Source: Halapricum sp. CBA1109 (GTDB taxonomy: Archaea; Halobacteriota; Halobacteria; Halobacteriales; Haloarculaceae). From it: DNA of 34,751 bases. Shown here in pieces: positions 24,087 through 31,586 of the stretch (within the stretch, counting starts at the first letter, position 1; every line of letters begins with the position of its first letter). Under the pieces are notes generated by a model that was given only the letters and a program-made list of their open reading frames with translations, searched no databases and was not told the origin of the DNA. The position numbers and the translations under genes are program-made. Location of the stretch: NCBI RefSeq assembly GCF_009741825.1, contig NZ_WPCA01000010.1, positions 1 to 34,751 of the forward strand. Reading direction: 5' to 3'.

Positions 24087-25172
24087 ATGGACACGTCGCC
24101 GTACGAGGCGTTCGCGGAGGCGGCCGCCGACGGCATCGCGTTCGACGGGCTGTCGGCGACCACCAGCGACGGACAGGTCGAGGTGACGACGCCGGAGACG
24201 AGCGTGACGGCACCCGTCTCGGCACCGCGGGGTGGTCTCGCGCCGGTCGAGGAGTACATCACCGACTGGTTCTTCTGGCACCAGCACGCCCCACAGGCCG
24301 AGGACCGCTGGGCGTTCCTGCGGTGGCTAGAGAGCGCCGAGGAGCGCTCCGTGCCCGACCGCTACGAGGCCCTCGGGGACGGCCACACGCGGTCGTGGGG
24401 CCAGCTCGCGGTCACGGTGACGCTGGGCGAGGGCGGCGAGCGCCGGTACGACCTCCGCCACGAGGCCGACGCCGGCACGCCCGCCGCCGAGTTGACCGGT
24501 CACGACGACCCCCGCGAGATGCGGGACATCGTCGAGGCCGACGAACGCGGCCGCTACCGGCCGCTGAAAACCGCGCCGACGCTCGTCGACGGCTGGGTGT
24601 TCCACGACATCGACGCGGCGACGCTACTGGAGGCAATCGAGTACTGTTACCCGGCGACGGTCGCCAACTGGCACCGCGAGCGTGAGGGCGAACTGGATAT
24701 CTCCCACTGGCGGGAGACGATGGAGCGCCAGACCGGTATCTACGGCGTGATCCAGACGTGGGACCGCGGAGAGGGTCACGACCACGTCGAGTGGGTCGCG
24801 GAGGCCTGTTGTGCGGACTCACAGTGTCTCAAGCGCCGGGAGTGGCAGTACGACGGCGAGACCGACCTCTCGACCGACGGCGGCGACGGGGCGTTCCCCT
24901 GTCGGGAGCCGTGTTCGGTCGTCGTCTCGGCGGCCCGCCAGTGGACGAAACTGGAGGGCGAGCAGTCTCGGACCTACGAGTTCGAACTCACGCCGAGCGA
25001 GAAAGAGCAACTGGAGGCGCTCGTCGACGCCGTCGCCGACGGCCGGGCGGCGGAGATACGCGAGGCCGACCTCTACGACGGGGCCAACCGCTACCGGACG
25101 CGCTTCCTGCGGGCGAAACTGTTCGACGACGAGGGCAACCTCTGTGGGGTCCCCACGTCACCGGAGGAGTAG
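24087..25172 (+). CDS. DR2241-family Fe-S protein (CbiX partner)
   Basis: A 361-residue protein resembling the non-chelatase part of Deinococcus DR2241. An N-terminal stabilising domain (about 1-180: EEYITDWFFWHQHAPQAEDR, RWAFLRWLE) is followed by a cysteine-rich region (Cys241, 242, 247 and Cys272, 276: EACCADSQCLKRREWQYDG, FPCREPCSVVVSAARQW) matching a 4Fe-4S ferredoxin-like domain. In DR2241 these domains are fused to a CbiX chelatase; here CbiX is a separate gene 0.5 kb upstream. An electron-transfer or scaffold role in corrin metallation is inferred. The last 15 bases overlap the 3' end of the convergent gene. Confidence 0.82.
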   Translation: MDTSPYEAFAEAAADGIAFDGLSATTSDGQVEVTTPETSVTAPVSAPRGGLAPVEEYITDWFFWHQHAPQAEDRWAFLRWLESAEERSVPDRYEALGDGHTRSWGQLAVTVTLGEGGERRYDLRHEADAGTPAAELTGHDDPREMRDIVEADERGRYRPLKTAPTLVDGWVFHDIDAATLLEAIEYCYPATVANWHREREGELDISHWRETMERQTGIYGVIQTWDRGEGHDHVEWVAEACCADSQCLKRREWQYDGETDLSTDGGDGAFPCREPCSVVVSAARQWTKLEGEQSRTYEFELTPSEKEQLEALVDAVADGRAAEIREADLYDGANRYRTRFLRAKLFDDEGNLCGVPTSPEE

Positions 25173-25763
25173 GGCGACGGCGACGAGGACGCCGGCGACG
25201 ACGACCAGCGATCCGAGGACGACAATCACGTTCTGGAGGACGACGGCGGCGAGGACGGCGACTGCCAGCGCGACGCCGCCGAACCCGAGGACGGCTATCT
25301 CCGGGCGCTCGACCAACAGGCCGCCCGCGGACTCGTTCGGACCGCCGCCGGAGGGGCCACCGCCGGACGGGCCGGGCGACTGCCGCGGCTTCGGCTTGTT
25401 GAGCGATTCGTCTACCTGCACGGGGTCTTTCTCTCGTTTCGGGCGGTCGACGACGAGGTCGATGTAGCGTGTGGTCGCGCCGTAGGCGGTGACGACCTTG
25501 AGTTTGCCACGGACCGCCTCGCGCGGGTCGACGGCCACCTCGACGCGGCGGGTGCTCTCGGCGTCGACGTGGTGGTTGCTCGCCTCCAGTCTCGCCACTT
25601 CCGAGAGCGCGTCGTCGAGGTGGAGGTGGACGTGCAGCGGTTCGCCGTGGTTGGTTATCTCCACGACGAACGAGCCGGTCACCTCGAAGCTGTTGGGCAC
25701 GTCCAGCCCGTGGAGTTCCGTCCGGTTTACGTGCACCGCCAGTGTGTCCGACACGTCAGTCAC
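25158..25763 (-). CDS. Membrane-anchored protein of unknown function (DUF7524-like)
   Basis: About 201 residues. The N-terminal ~115 residues are beta-rich (LAVHVNRTELHGLDVPNSFE, FVVEITNHGEPLHVHLHLDD, RRVEVAVDPREAVRGKLKVV), like an immunoglobulin-type fold. A Pro/Gly/Ser linker (SPGPSGGGPSGGGPN) leads to two C-terminal membrane spans (EIAVLGFGGVALAVAVLAAV, then VIVVLGSLVVVAGVLVAVALL). I recall haloarchaeal relatives as DUF7524 but cannot verify this. The start is likely GTG at 25763, with a T-rich box at 25781-25788; the first in-frame candidate at 25781 is TTG. It probably follows the Trm112-like gene in an operon (24-base gap). Confidence 0.78.
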   Translation of the reverse strand: MTDVSDTLAVHVNRTELHGLDVPNSFEVTGSFVVEITNHGEPLHVHLHLDDALSEVARLEASNHHVDAESTRRVEVAVDPREAVRGKLKVVTAYGATTRYIDLVVDRPKREKDPVQVDESLNKPKPRQSPGPSGGGPSGGGPNESAGGLLVERPEIAVLGFGGVALAVAVLAAVVLQNVIVVLGSLVVVAGVLVAVALLLR

Positions 25764-25787
25764 TGCGCGCGGACGGGTCAAAAAGAT

Positions 25788-25985
25788 TCAGGCTGGCGAC
25801 TCTTCGCGCATATCCGGCGGGAGGAGATTCGGGATGCCGTCCTCGATGGGGTACTCCTCGCCACACTCCGTACAGACGAGTCGGCCCTCGATAATCTCGT
25901 CGTCCTCGTCCCGCTGGATCACTTCGAGGTCGAGGTCGTGTTTGTCCAGCGGACAGCAGATGATCTCTAGCAGGTCCTCTTGCAT
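25788..25985 (-). CDS. Trm112-like zinc-binding protein
   Basis: A 65-residue Trm112/UPF0434-type protein: EDLLEIICCPLDKHDLDLEV, then GRLVCTECGEEYPIEDGIPN. Two Cys pairs (CCPLDK and CTEC) fit a small zinc domain. Trm112 activates several methyltransferases acting on tRNA, rRNA and release factors in eukaryotes and in Haloferax. The ATG at 25985 fits a TATA-like GGCTTTTTGCC at 26008-26018. It is co-oriented with purA and the membrane protein gene, but the promoter in the gap suggests independent expression. Confidence 0.9.
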   Translation of the reverse strand: MQEDLLEIICCPLDKHDLDLEVIQRDEDDEIIEGRLVCTECGEEYPIEDGIPNLLPPDMREESPA

Positions 25986-26036
25986 ACCTCCCTCTGGGGA
26001 CCGTGTCGGCAAAAAGCCACCTCTTGCGGACGGGGT

Positions 26037-27414
26037 TCAGTACTGGGGGTCTTCGAGGACGAGTGACTGCTCGCGGCCGGGACCGATGCCGACGGCGTAG
26101 ATGGGCGTGTCCAGTTCGTCGCTGACGTACTCCAGATACGCCCGGGCGTTCTCGTGGAGGGCGTCGTAGCCTTCGGCGGCGACGGCGTCCCAGTCCTGTT
26201 CGGGCCAGCCCTCGAAGGTCCGGAACGTCGCCTCACACCGCTGCCACGCCTCGGTGGTGGCTGGGATGGTCGTCAGTTCCTCGCCGTCGAGGCGGTAGCT
26301 GTGACCGACCTTCAGTTCGTCGAGGCCCGAAAGGGTGTCGACGTGGTTGACCGCCAGTCCGGTGAATCCGGAGACGCGCGCGGCGTGGCGGAGCATCGGC
26401 ATATCCAGCCAGCCGACCCGTCGCGGGCGGCCGGTAACCGTTCCGTACTCGTCGCCCTCCTCGCGGATGTAGGTCGCTATCTCCTCGTCGTCCCCTTCGC
26501 CCTGTTCGTCGTAGCCGGGGGTGTCGCCGACGACGCCGCCGAGTTCCGTCGGGAGCGGGCCGCTGCGACCCGCGTCAGGTAGGCCTTGACGATGCCGACG
26601 ACCTCGCCGTCGCCGACGACGCCCGGCGCGAGGCCGCTGCCGACGCAGGCGCGCCGGCCGTCGGGTTCGAGGACGTGACGTAGGGGTAGTTGCCGTGGTC
26701 GATGTCGATGAGCGTCCCCTGTGCGCCTTCGAGCATCACGTTCTTGCCGTCGGCGCGCGCGTCGGCGAGGAACTTGCTCGCGTCGACGGCCATCCCGTCG
26801 GCGAAGCGGCGGCCGTACTCGCGGTACTCCTCGAACAGTGCATCGACGTCGAAGGCGTCGGGGTACTCCTCGATGTCGTCGACGTCCAGCCCGTAGACGT
26901 CCTCGGCGAGCGCGCGCTTCTGGGGGACGACGTACGCCAGCTTCTCCCGCAGAACGTCCTCGTCAAGCAGGTCACCGACCCGGAGCCCTCGACGGCCGGC
27001 CTTGTCCTCGTAGGTGGGGCCGATGCCGCGGCCCGTCGTCCCGACCTCGTCGTCGGTCTCGCTTTTGACGTCCTCTTCGATACCGTCGAGCACGCGGTGG
27101 AACGGGAAGATGACGTGGGCGCGTCGCGCGACGCGGACGTCGGGGTCGATACCGCGCTCGCGGAGTCCGTCGAGTTCTTCGAACAGCGTCCGCGGGTTGA
27201 TCACACAGCCGTTGCCGAGCACACCGATCTTGCCGCGGATGGCGCCGCTCGGCACGAGCGAAAGCTTGTACTCCTCGCCGTCCTCGACGACGGTGTGGCC
27301 GGCGTTGTCCCCGCCCTGATACCGCACGACGAGGTCGGCCGCGTCGCCGTAGAGGTCGACGACGCCGCCCTTGCCCTCGTCGCCCAGCTGGGCACCGACA
27401 ATCGTGACAGTCAT
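26037..27414 (-). CDS. purA: Adenylosuccinate synthetase, two frameshifts
   Basis: One gene of about 459 residues. It converts IMP and aspartate to adenylosuccinate using GTP. The N-terminus has the phosphate loop GAQLGDEGKGG, then GGDNAGHTVV and TTGRGIGPTYEDK. The first frame runs to SSNPTAG. Adding a base near 26652 gives GACVGSGLAPGVVGDGEVVG, then IVKAYLTRVG, and adding a second near 26565 gives SGPLPTELGGVVGDTPGYDE, leading to the C-terminal part (TVTGRPRRVGWLDMPMLRHA, GWPEQDWDAV, PIYAVGIGPGREQS). All three segments are perfectly PurA-like, so two bases are missing from the sequence. ATG 27414 is preferred to GTG 27417; a TATA-like CTGTTTACC lies at 27438-27446. Confidence 0.94.
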
Positions 27415-27554
27415 CACGGCAGAATTCCACCCACCCGGGTAAACAGATTACGGTCCGGCCAGCCGCCGCGCTCCCTAGTCAACACATCCCAAGGATTATT
27501 TACCCCCTATCTCGTATCTTTCTGTGGCGATTCGGCGGCCGCGCAGACAGCAAC

Positions 27555-27561
27555 TTTTAAA
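27555..27561 (+). promoter_or_regulatory. TATA box for the winged-helix gene
   Basis: TTTTAAA lies 28-34 bases before the ATG at 27589, identifying that start inside a much longer open frame that runs antisense to purA. Confidence 0.55.
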
Positions 27562-27588
27562 CCGTGGGCACACAAGTTAACAAGTGCC

Positions 27589-27894
27589 ATGATAGATCGC
27601 CTTGAGAAAGAAGTCGATATGCTCGAACGCCATCTGCAGGTTCTCCGGATGGTGATCGAGAACGAGCCGATCGGTATCGTGAAGATGTCCAACGAGACGG
27701 GCTACCCCCACCACAAGGTTCGCTACTCGCTGCGCGTCCTCGAGGAGGAGAACCTCATCGAGCCGTCGAGCCAGGGTGCGATCACGACCGACGAGACCGC
27801 GGAGTTCGTCGACGACCTCGACAACAAGATCGACCACATCGTCGAGAAACTCGACGGGATGAAGATAGACGACGCTGCCGAGATAGAGGGCTGA
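27589..27894 (+). CDS. Winged-helix regulator with C-terminal coiled coil
   Basis: A 101-residue protein. An N-terminal helix (MIDRLEKEVDMLERHLQVLR) precedes a winged helix (IENEPIGIVKMSNETGYPHH, KVRYSLRVLEEENLIEPSSQ, GAITTD), and the C-terminal helix (FVDDLDNKIDHIVEKLDGMK) is likely a coiled-coil dimer interface. It resembles small haloarchaeal transcription regulators of unknown target. A TTTTT run just after the stop (27897-27901) and the terminator-like repeat beyond it would end transcription. The first ~30 residues are highly charged, and no ligand domain is present. Confidence 0.85.
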   Translation: MIDRLEKEVDMLERHLQVLRMVIENEPIGIVKMSNETGYPHHKVRYSLRVLEEENLIEPSSQGAITTDETAEFVDDLDNKIDHIVEKLDGMKIDDAAEIEG

Positions 27895-27988
27895 GCTTTT
27901 TCCGGTTCGAACGTCTGTTCTTCCCGTCGTGAGTGGCGACCGTGCGGTGCGGTAATGACGACCATACGCCGAGCGTAGCGAGGCGTTT

Positions 27989-28019
27989 CACTGCTGGCGA
28001 AGCCGAAGGCTGAGCCAGC
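27989..28019. repeat. Hairpin upstream of repeat copy 2
   Basis: CTGCTGGC and GCCAGCAG form an 8-bp inverted repeat around an inner AGCC/GGCT pair. It directly precedes the terminator-like element and may be part of it. No gene lies in 27895-28112. Confidence 0.5.
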
Positions 28020-28020
28020 A

Positions 28021-28110
28021 GGGAGTTTTTCCCCACGTTTTTGCGACGAGTGGTGCCCGAAGGGCCGGAGGCCCGAGGACACCCGAGGAGTAAAAAGTGG
28101 TAAAAAGTGG
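28021..28110. repeat. Dispersed repeat, copy 2: likely bidirectional terminator element
   Basis: It shares GGGAGTTTTTCCC, GTTTTT, GTGCCCG, AGGACACCCGAG and AAAAAGTGG with copy 1 at 7-94, in the same order and spacing. Its inner hairpin differs (GGGCC / GGCCC). The AAAAAGTGG end is doubled. It lies between convergent genes (ends at 27894 and 28113), with oligo-T runs reading outward on both strands. Confidence 0.65.
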
Positions 28111-28112
28111 CT

Positions 28113-30623
28113 TTACAGTTCCGGCACGGCGAGGTGGAACTTCTCGTCGCGGGCCTCGACCAGACAGAGGTGGAAACCTTGCTTGCGCGAGAGGCGGACG
28201 AAGCTCTCGCGCTTGTCGCGGCTGAGCAGGCCGCCGCCGGTCGCTTCGGCGGCCGTCTCCAGCGCGTCGGGGTCGAAGAAACTCGCCGTGACCTGGAACG
28301 CGCCGGCGAGGGTGTCGCTGGTCTCGCCCACGCGGGTCGCGGCCGTCACCAGCGAGGTCATCATCTCGTCGGTCGCGGCGTCGCGAGTGTCGTTGATGTT
28401 CGCCACCGCGAGAGGGTTGCCCATCCGGTCCCGGAGGACGATGTCGAACGCCTCTTGGGTCCGGTGTTCCTCGCCGTCCTCAGTGTAGACGACGCTTGCG
28501 GCCCCGTTGAGTTCCGCCCGGTCGAGCCGCGGGAGCGCGTCGTAGAGGTCCTGTAACCCCGCGTCGTGGCCTGTGTCGCTGATCTCGTACAGCAGGTCGT
28601 GGACGACCCAGTGGACGAACCGGTACTGGATTGTCGACTCGAGGAACGCCTCGAAAGGCTGGCCGTTCACGGCGGCGTCGTCGCTGTCGAACTGGGTGTG
28701 ACACTCCAGTTCGAGGTTAGCCTCGACGGCCTCGCGGTCGGCGCGCCCGTCGTGGGCGGCCTCGAGGGTCGCCTCGCCTTTCGACCCGTAGCGCACGAAG
28801 AGGTTCGTGCCGTCGATTGCTTCCTGTGGACTCAACTCCACCGACGCGTCGACGCCGGCGGCCCCGCCCTCGGATTCGAGCCGCGTCTCCAGTCGCTCGA
28901 CTTCCGACCGTAGCCGTTCGACCTCCTGTCGTAGGTCCTCGCGCTCGGCCTCGACCTCCTGGAGTTCGGCGGTCAGTTCCTCGTTCTCGGCGACCAGTTC
29001 GTCGTTCTCCGTCAGGAGTTCCTCACGCTCGCGTTCGAGAGCCGCGAGGTCGTCCTCGAGGGCTTCGATCTCACGCTCGCGCTCGCGGACCGCCGCCGTC
29101 GGCTCGGACTGCTGGGCGGTCCCGCGGCCACTGGGCTCCGGATCGGCACGCTCGCGCCCGCTCATCTCCCGGGGGCTGTTCGAGGGCTGGGCTTGGGACT
29201 GTGACTGGGCGGTGGACTGCGCTTGGGACGTGGCCTGTGTCCCGGAGCCGGACTCCTCGGGGCCGCTGTCGAACGCGACGCCGGCGTCCGGCCCGCTCTC
29301 GTCGCCGGTCCACGACCGGCCCGGATCGACCGACGGGATCGACTTCCGCTCGAGGTCGCCCGCCTCGCCGACCGATCCGCCGTCGTCGCTCCCGTCGGGG
29401 TCCGCGAGCGGGTCGGTCGGCGGTTGGTCGCCCGCCCCGGACGCCTGTCCGTCGGCACCGCGGCGCTGGTCGTCCCGCCGTGGCGGTTCGGATCGCTCGC
29501 TGTCCCGCTGCGCTGAGTCGTTCCGCTCGCTGTCCCGCTGTGGGGGGTCGGCCCGTTCGTCCTCCCGGCGCGCCGGTGCCGCTCCGCTCCTGTTCGGCGC
29601 CGCCTGTTCGTCGTCCCGGTGTCGGGGCGCCTCGCGGTCCCGTCGCTCGGACGGTCGGTCGTTGTCGGCCGTCGAGCGTGTGCGCCGGTCTCGCGTCGCT
29701 GCCGGGATCCATCGCGGTCCTGCCGTTCGGGCGACCGGTTACCCTCGGCTGTCGACTGTGTCTCCCGACGGTGCCGCCGGCGGTCGGACTCCCGGTCCGT
29801 CGAGCGCTCGGACGCGTCGTCGGGGTCGTCGGCCGCCGCCGTCGCCGGGGCGGTCGACGTGGTTCGTCGTCGTCCTCGGTCGAGTCCACGGGGGCGGCCT
29901 CGCGGTGTGCGACGCCGCCGCTCGGGCCGTCCTCGTCGGCGTCGGCCTCGTCGGCCGCCGGTTCGTCCCCCTCGCGTTCCGCCGTCGGTCGGTCCTCCGC
30001 CGTCGCCGTCGGTTCGCTTTCCGTCGACTCCGCCGGCTCTGTTTCGCCCGCAGCGGCGACAGCGCCGGCGTCGTCGTCCTCGGGCGGGTCCGGGATCTCG
30101 ACTGGTTCGATCTCCGCCGGATAGACTTCGTAGATGCCGACCTCGTCGTCGGCCTGTTCGAAGGCTTCGTCGTCGGTGAGCAGGCGACTGCTCTCGCCGA
30201 CGAAGGCGACGCTCATCGAACGGCCGCCGTGGTAGACGACGTAGTAGTCGCCGCTGAGGACGTTCTCCGAGAGTTCGACGTAGCCGGTGAAGCCGCCGTC
30301 GGATAGCTTGTGGTCGGCCGCCGACAGGGCGGTCTCCTCGCTGTAGTACTTCGCCCGGACCTCGTCGCTCCGGTCCTGCATCACCAGCAACAGCGGGAGG
30401 GCAGGCGACGGTGCGTCCCTGATCGTCCCCTCGGCGTCCTCGAAGTCCTCGATGTCCCCGTCGAGGACGCGACGACCGTCCCGTTGAGGAACGCGGCCGT
30501 CGCGCGCCCGGCGGTGACGATGCCGGAGAACTCCTCGTCGGCGAGGGCGTGGAGGCCGGCGTAGCCGTCGGTGAACGGTCTCGAGGACCACTCGTCGGTG
30601 CGGTCCGCGACGCGTGTGGTCAT
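28113..30623 (-). CDS. Long coiled-coil protein of unknown function (DUF7527-like), three frameshifts
   Basis: One gene of about 837 residues in three frames. N-terminal domain: TTRVADRTDEWSSRPFTDGY, then GLHALADEEFSGIV and, after a missing base near 30470, VLDGDIEDFEDAEGTIRD, LPLLLVMQDRSDEVRAKYYS, DYYVVYHGGRSMSVAFVGES. A long acidic low-complexity linker follows, with two further one-base losses near 29860-29872 and 29690-29705. Then comes a coiled coil (EREREIEALEDDLAALEREREE and onward) and a C-terminal globular domain (FVHWVVHDLLYEI, LAVANINDTRDAATDEMMTS, FVRLSRKQGFHLCLVE). No catalytic motif is recognised. The start at 30623 fits AAAGTATTT at 30650-30658. Three same-sign losses restore the frame overall. 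Confidence 0.72.
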
Positions 30624-30649
30624 TTTGTGAACCATAGCCCAAACGGGGG

Positions 30650-30658
30650 AAATACTTT
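30650..30658 (-). promoter_or_regulatory. TATA-like box for the coiled-coil gene
   Basis: AAAGTATTT on the minus strand, 27-35 bases before the ATG at 30623; a second in-frame ATG at 30635 would be too close to it. Confidence 0.45.
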
Positions 30659-30705
30659 GCGGCGGCGACCGGTGGGCCTTTTGCGGTCGACCCACAAGCA
30701 CGGGT

Positions 30706-31116
30706 ATGGCAGAACAGGCGGACGTCGGCGACAGGTTCCCGACGGCGAGTCCGTGGCCGCTGTTCGTCGCGGTCGGGTTCACCGTCACGGAGCTGGGGCT
30801 GTTCATCGGCATCTTCCCCGTCGCGGTGGCGGGCGTACTGTTGTTCGGCGCGAGCGTCGCCGGTATCCTCACCGAGGCCGAGTACGTCGGCCACCTCTGG
30901 AAGACGATGGGCGTGTTCGGCGCCGTGTTGGCGGCTATCGGTCTCGCGATGGTCGTCTACGGCGGTGGCGTAGGCGTCGAGGCGGCCCTCGGTGCCATCG
31001 ACGCGCCGAACGTCGTGGGCAACCGGCTGGTGAGCCGCGGACTGGCGGTCGGTGCCGCCGGAATCATCCTCGCCGTGACGGCGGCGACGGGCGAACTGCT
31101 CGAACCGGCACGGTAA
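30706..31116 (+). CDS. Four-span membrane protein at the oxidase locus (DUF7541-like)
   Basis: A 136-residue protein with four hydrophobic segments (about 17-36 PWPLFVAVGFTVTELGLFIG, 37-57, 68-88 MGVFGAVLAAIGLAMVVYGG, 108-128 RGLAVGAAGIILAVTAATGE). I recall such proteins upstream of oxidase subunit I genes in haloarchaea under the label DUF7541, unverified. A TATA-like CCTTTTGC lies at 30677-30684, 22-29 bases before the ATG. It may be an assembly factor or minor subunit of the terminal oxidase; this rests on location only. Confidence 0.82.
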   Translation: MAEQADVGDRFPTASPWPLFVAVGFTVTELGLFIGIFPVAVAGVLLFGASVAGILTEAEYVGHLWKTMGVFGAVLAAIGLAMVVYGGGVGVEAALGAIDAPNVVGNRLVSRGLAVGAAGIILAVTAATGELLEPAR

Positions 31117-31133
31117 CGCCGTCGAACCAACAG

Positions 31134-31142
31134 TCTATTTAG
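31134..31142 (+). promoter_or_regulatory. TATA-like box for the DUF6684-like gene
   Basis: TCTATTTAG, 23-31 bases before the ATG at 31165. Confidence 0.5.
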
Positions 31143-31164
31143 CTGCCTCCACTAGGACCCAGAT

Positions 31165-31527
31165 ATGTCGTCGCGCACATTCGACCGGGATACGATCCTC
31201 GACCTCACGGTCAACGTGATCCCGCTGGCCATTCTCGGGGTGTTCATCGTCACATTCGTCCTGTACAGCCCGGGCCCGTTCGCCTTCGACAGCGTGGCAT
31301 CGACACTCCAACTTTCCATCATCGGAACGACGTTCGTCGGCCTACTGGCGCTGACCTACTACATGGGGAAAGCCGTCGCCGGCGCCGAGAAACGGCTCGG
31401 CATCCACGCGGAGACGACGACCTACGACCCCGAGACTGGCAGTTCGATCCCCGGAGGTCACGACGAGGCGGACGAGGCCGAACTCGACGCGGACGCCGAC
31501 GACCCCGAACTTCCTGACGAGGAGTAA
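31165..31527 (+). CDS. Two-span membrane protein at the oxidase locus (DUF6684-like)
   Basis: A 120-residue protein with two membrane spans: LTVNVIPLAILGVFIVTFVL (14-33) and LQLSIIGTTFVGLLALTYYM (48-67), then a basic turn and a long acidic cytoplasmic tail (DEADEAELDADADDPELPDE). The two-span shape with a soluble tail recalls small oxidase subunits, but no copper-binding motif is present, so it is not subunit II. I recall the family as DUF6684, unverified. It lies 59 bases upstream of the oxidase subunit I gene, each with its own TATA-like box. Confidence 0.82.
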   Translation: MSSRTFDRDTILDLTVNVIPLAILGVFIVTFVLYSPGPFAFDSVASTLQLSIIGTTFVGLLALTYYMGKAVAGAEKRLGIHAETTTYDPETGSSIPGGHDEADEAELDADADDPELPDEE

Positions 31528-31558
31528 GCGCTCGTCCGGGCGCACGTATCCTAGGTTT

Positions 31559-31581
31559 CTTTATCCCCCAGTACTGAGGGG
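31559..31581 (+). promoter_or_regulatory. TATA-like box and palindrome before the oxidase gene
   Basis: CTTTATC (31559-31565) lies 22-28 bases before the ATG at 31587. Directly after it is a near-perfect palindrome, CCCCCAGTACTGAGGGG (31565-31581, core CAGTACTG). A protein bound there would block transcription initiation, so it is a candidate operator. Confidence 0.45.
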
Positions 31582-31586
31582 TACTT

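Noticed and set aside
28807-30306. 499-codon open frame on the + strand rich in Arg and Ser
   Set aside because: It is the antisense of the acidic low-complexity linker of the minus-strand coiled-coil gene.
7305-30623. Reading the broken genes as true pseudogenes or programmed frameshifts
   Set aside because: The breaks are many, of the same sign, in essential genes and without slippery heptamers; sequencing loss explains them better.
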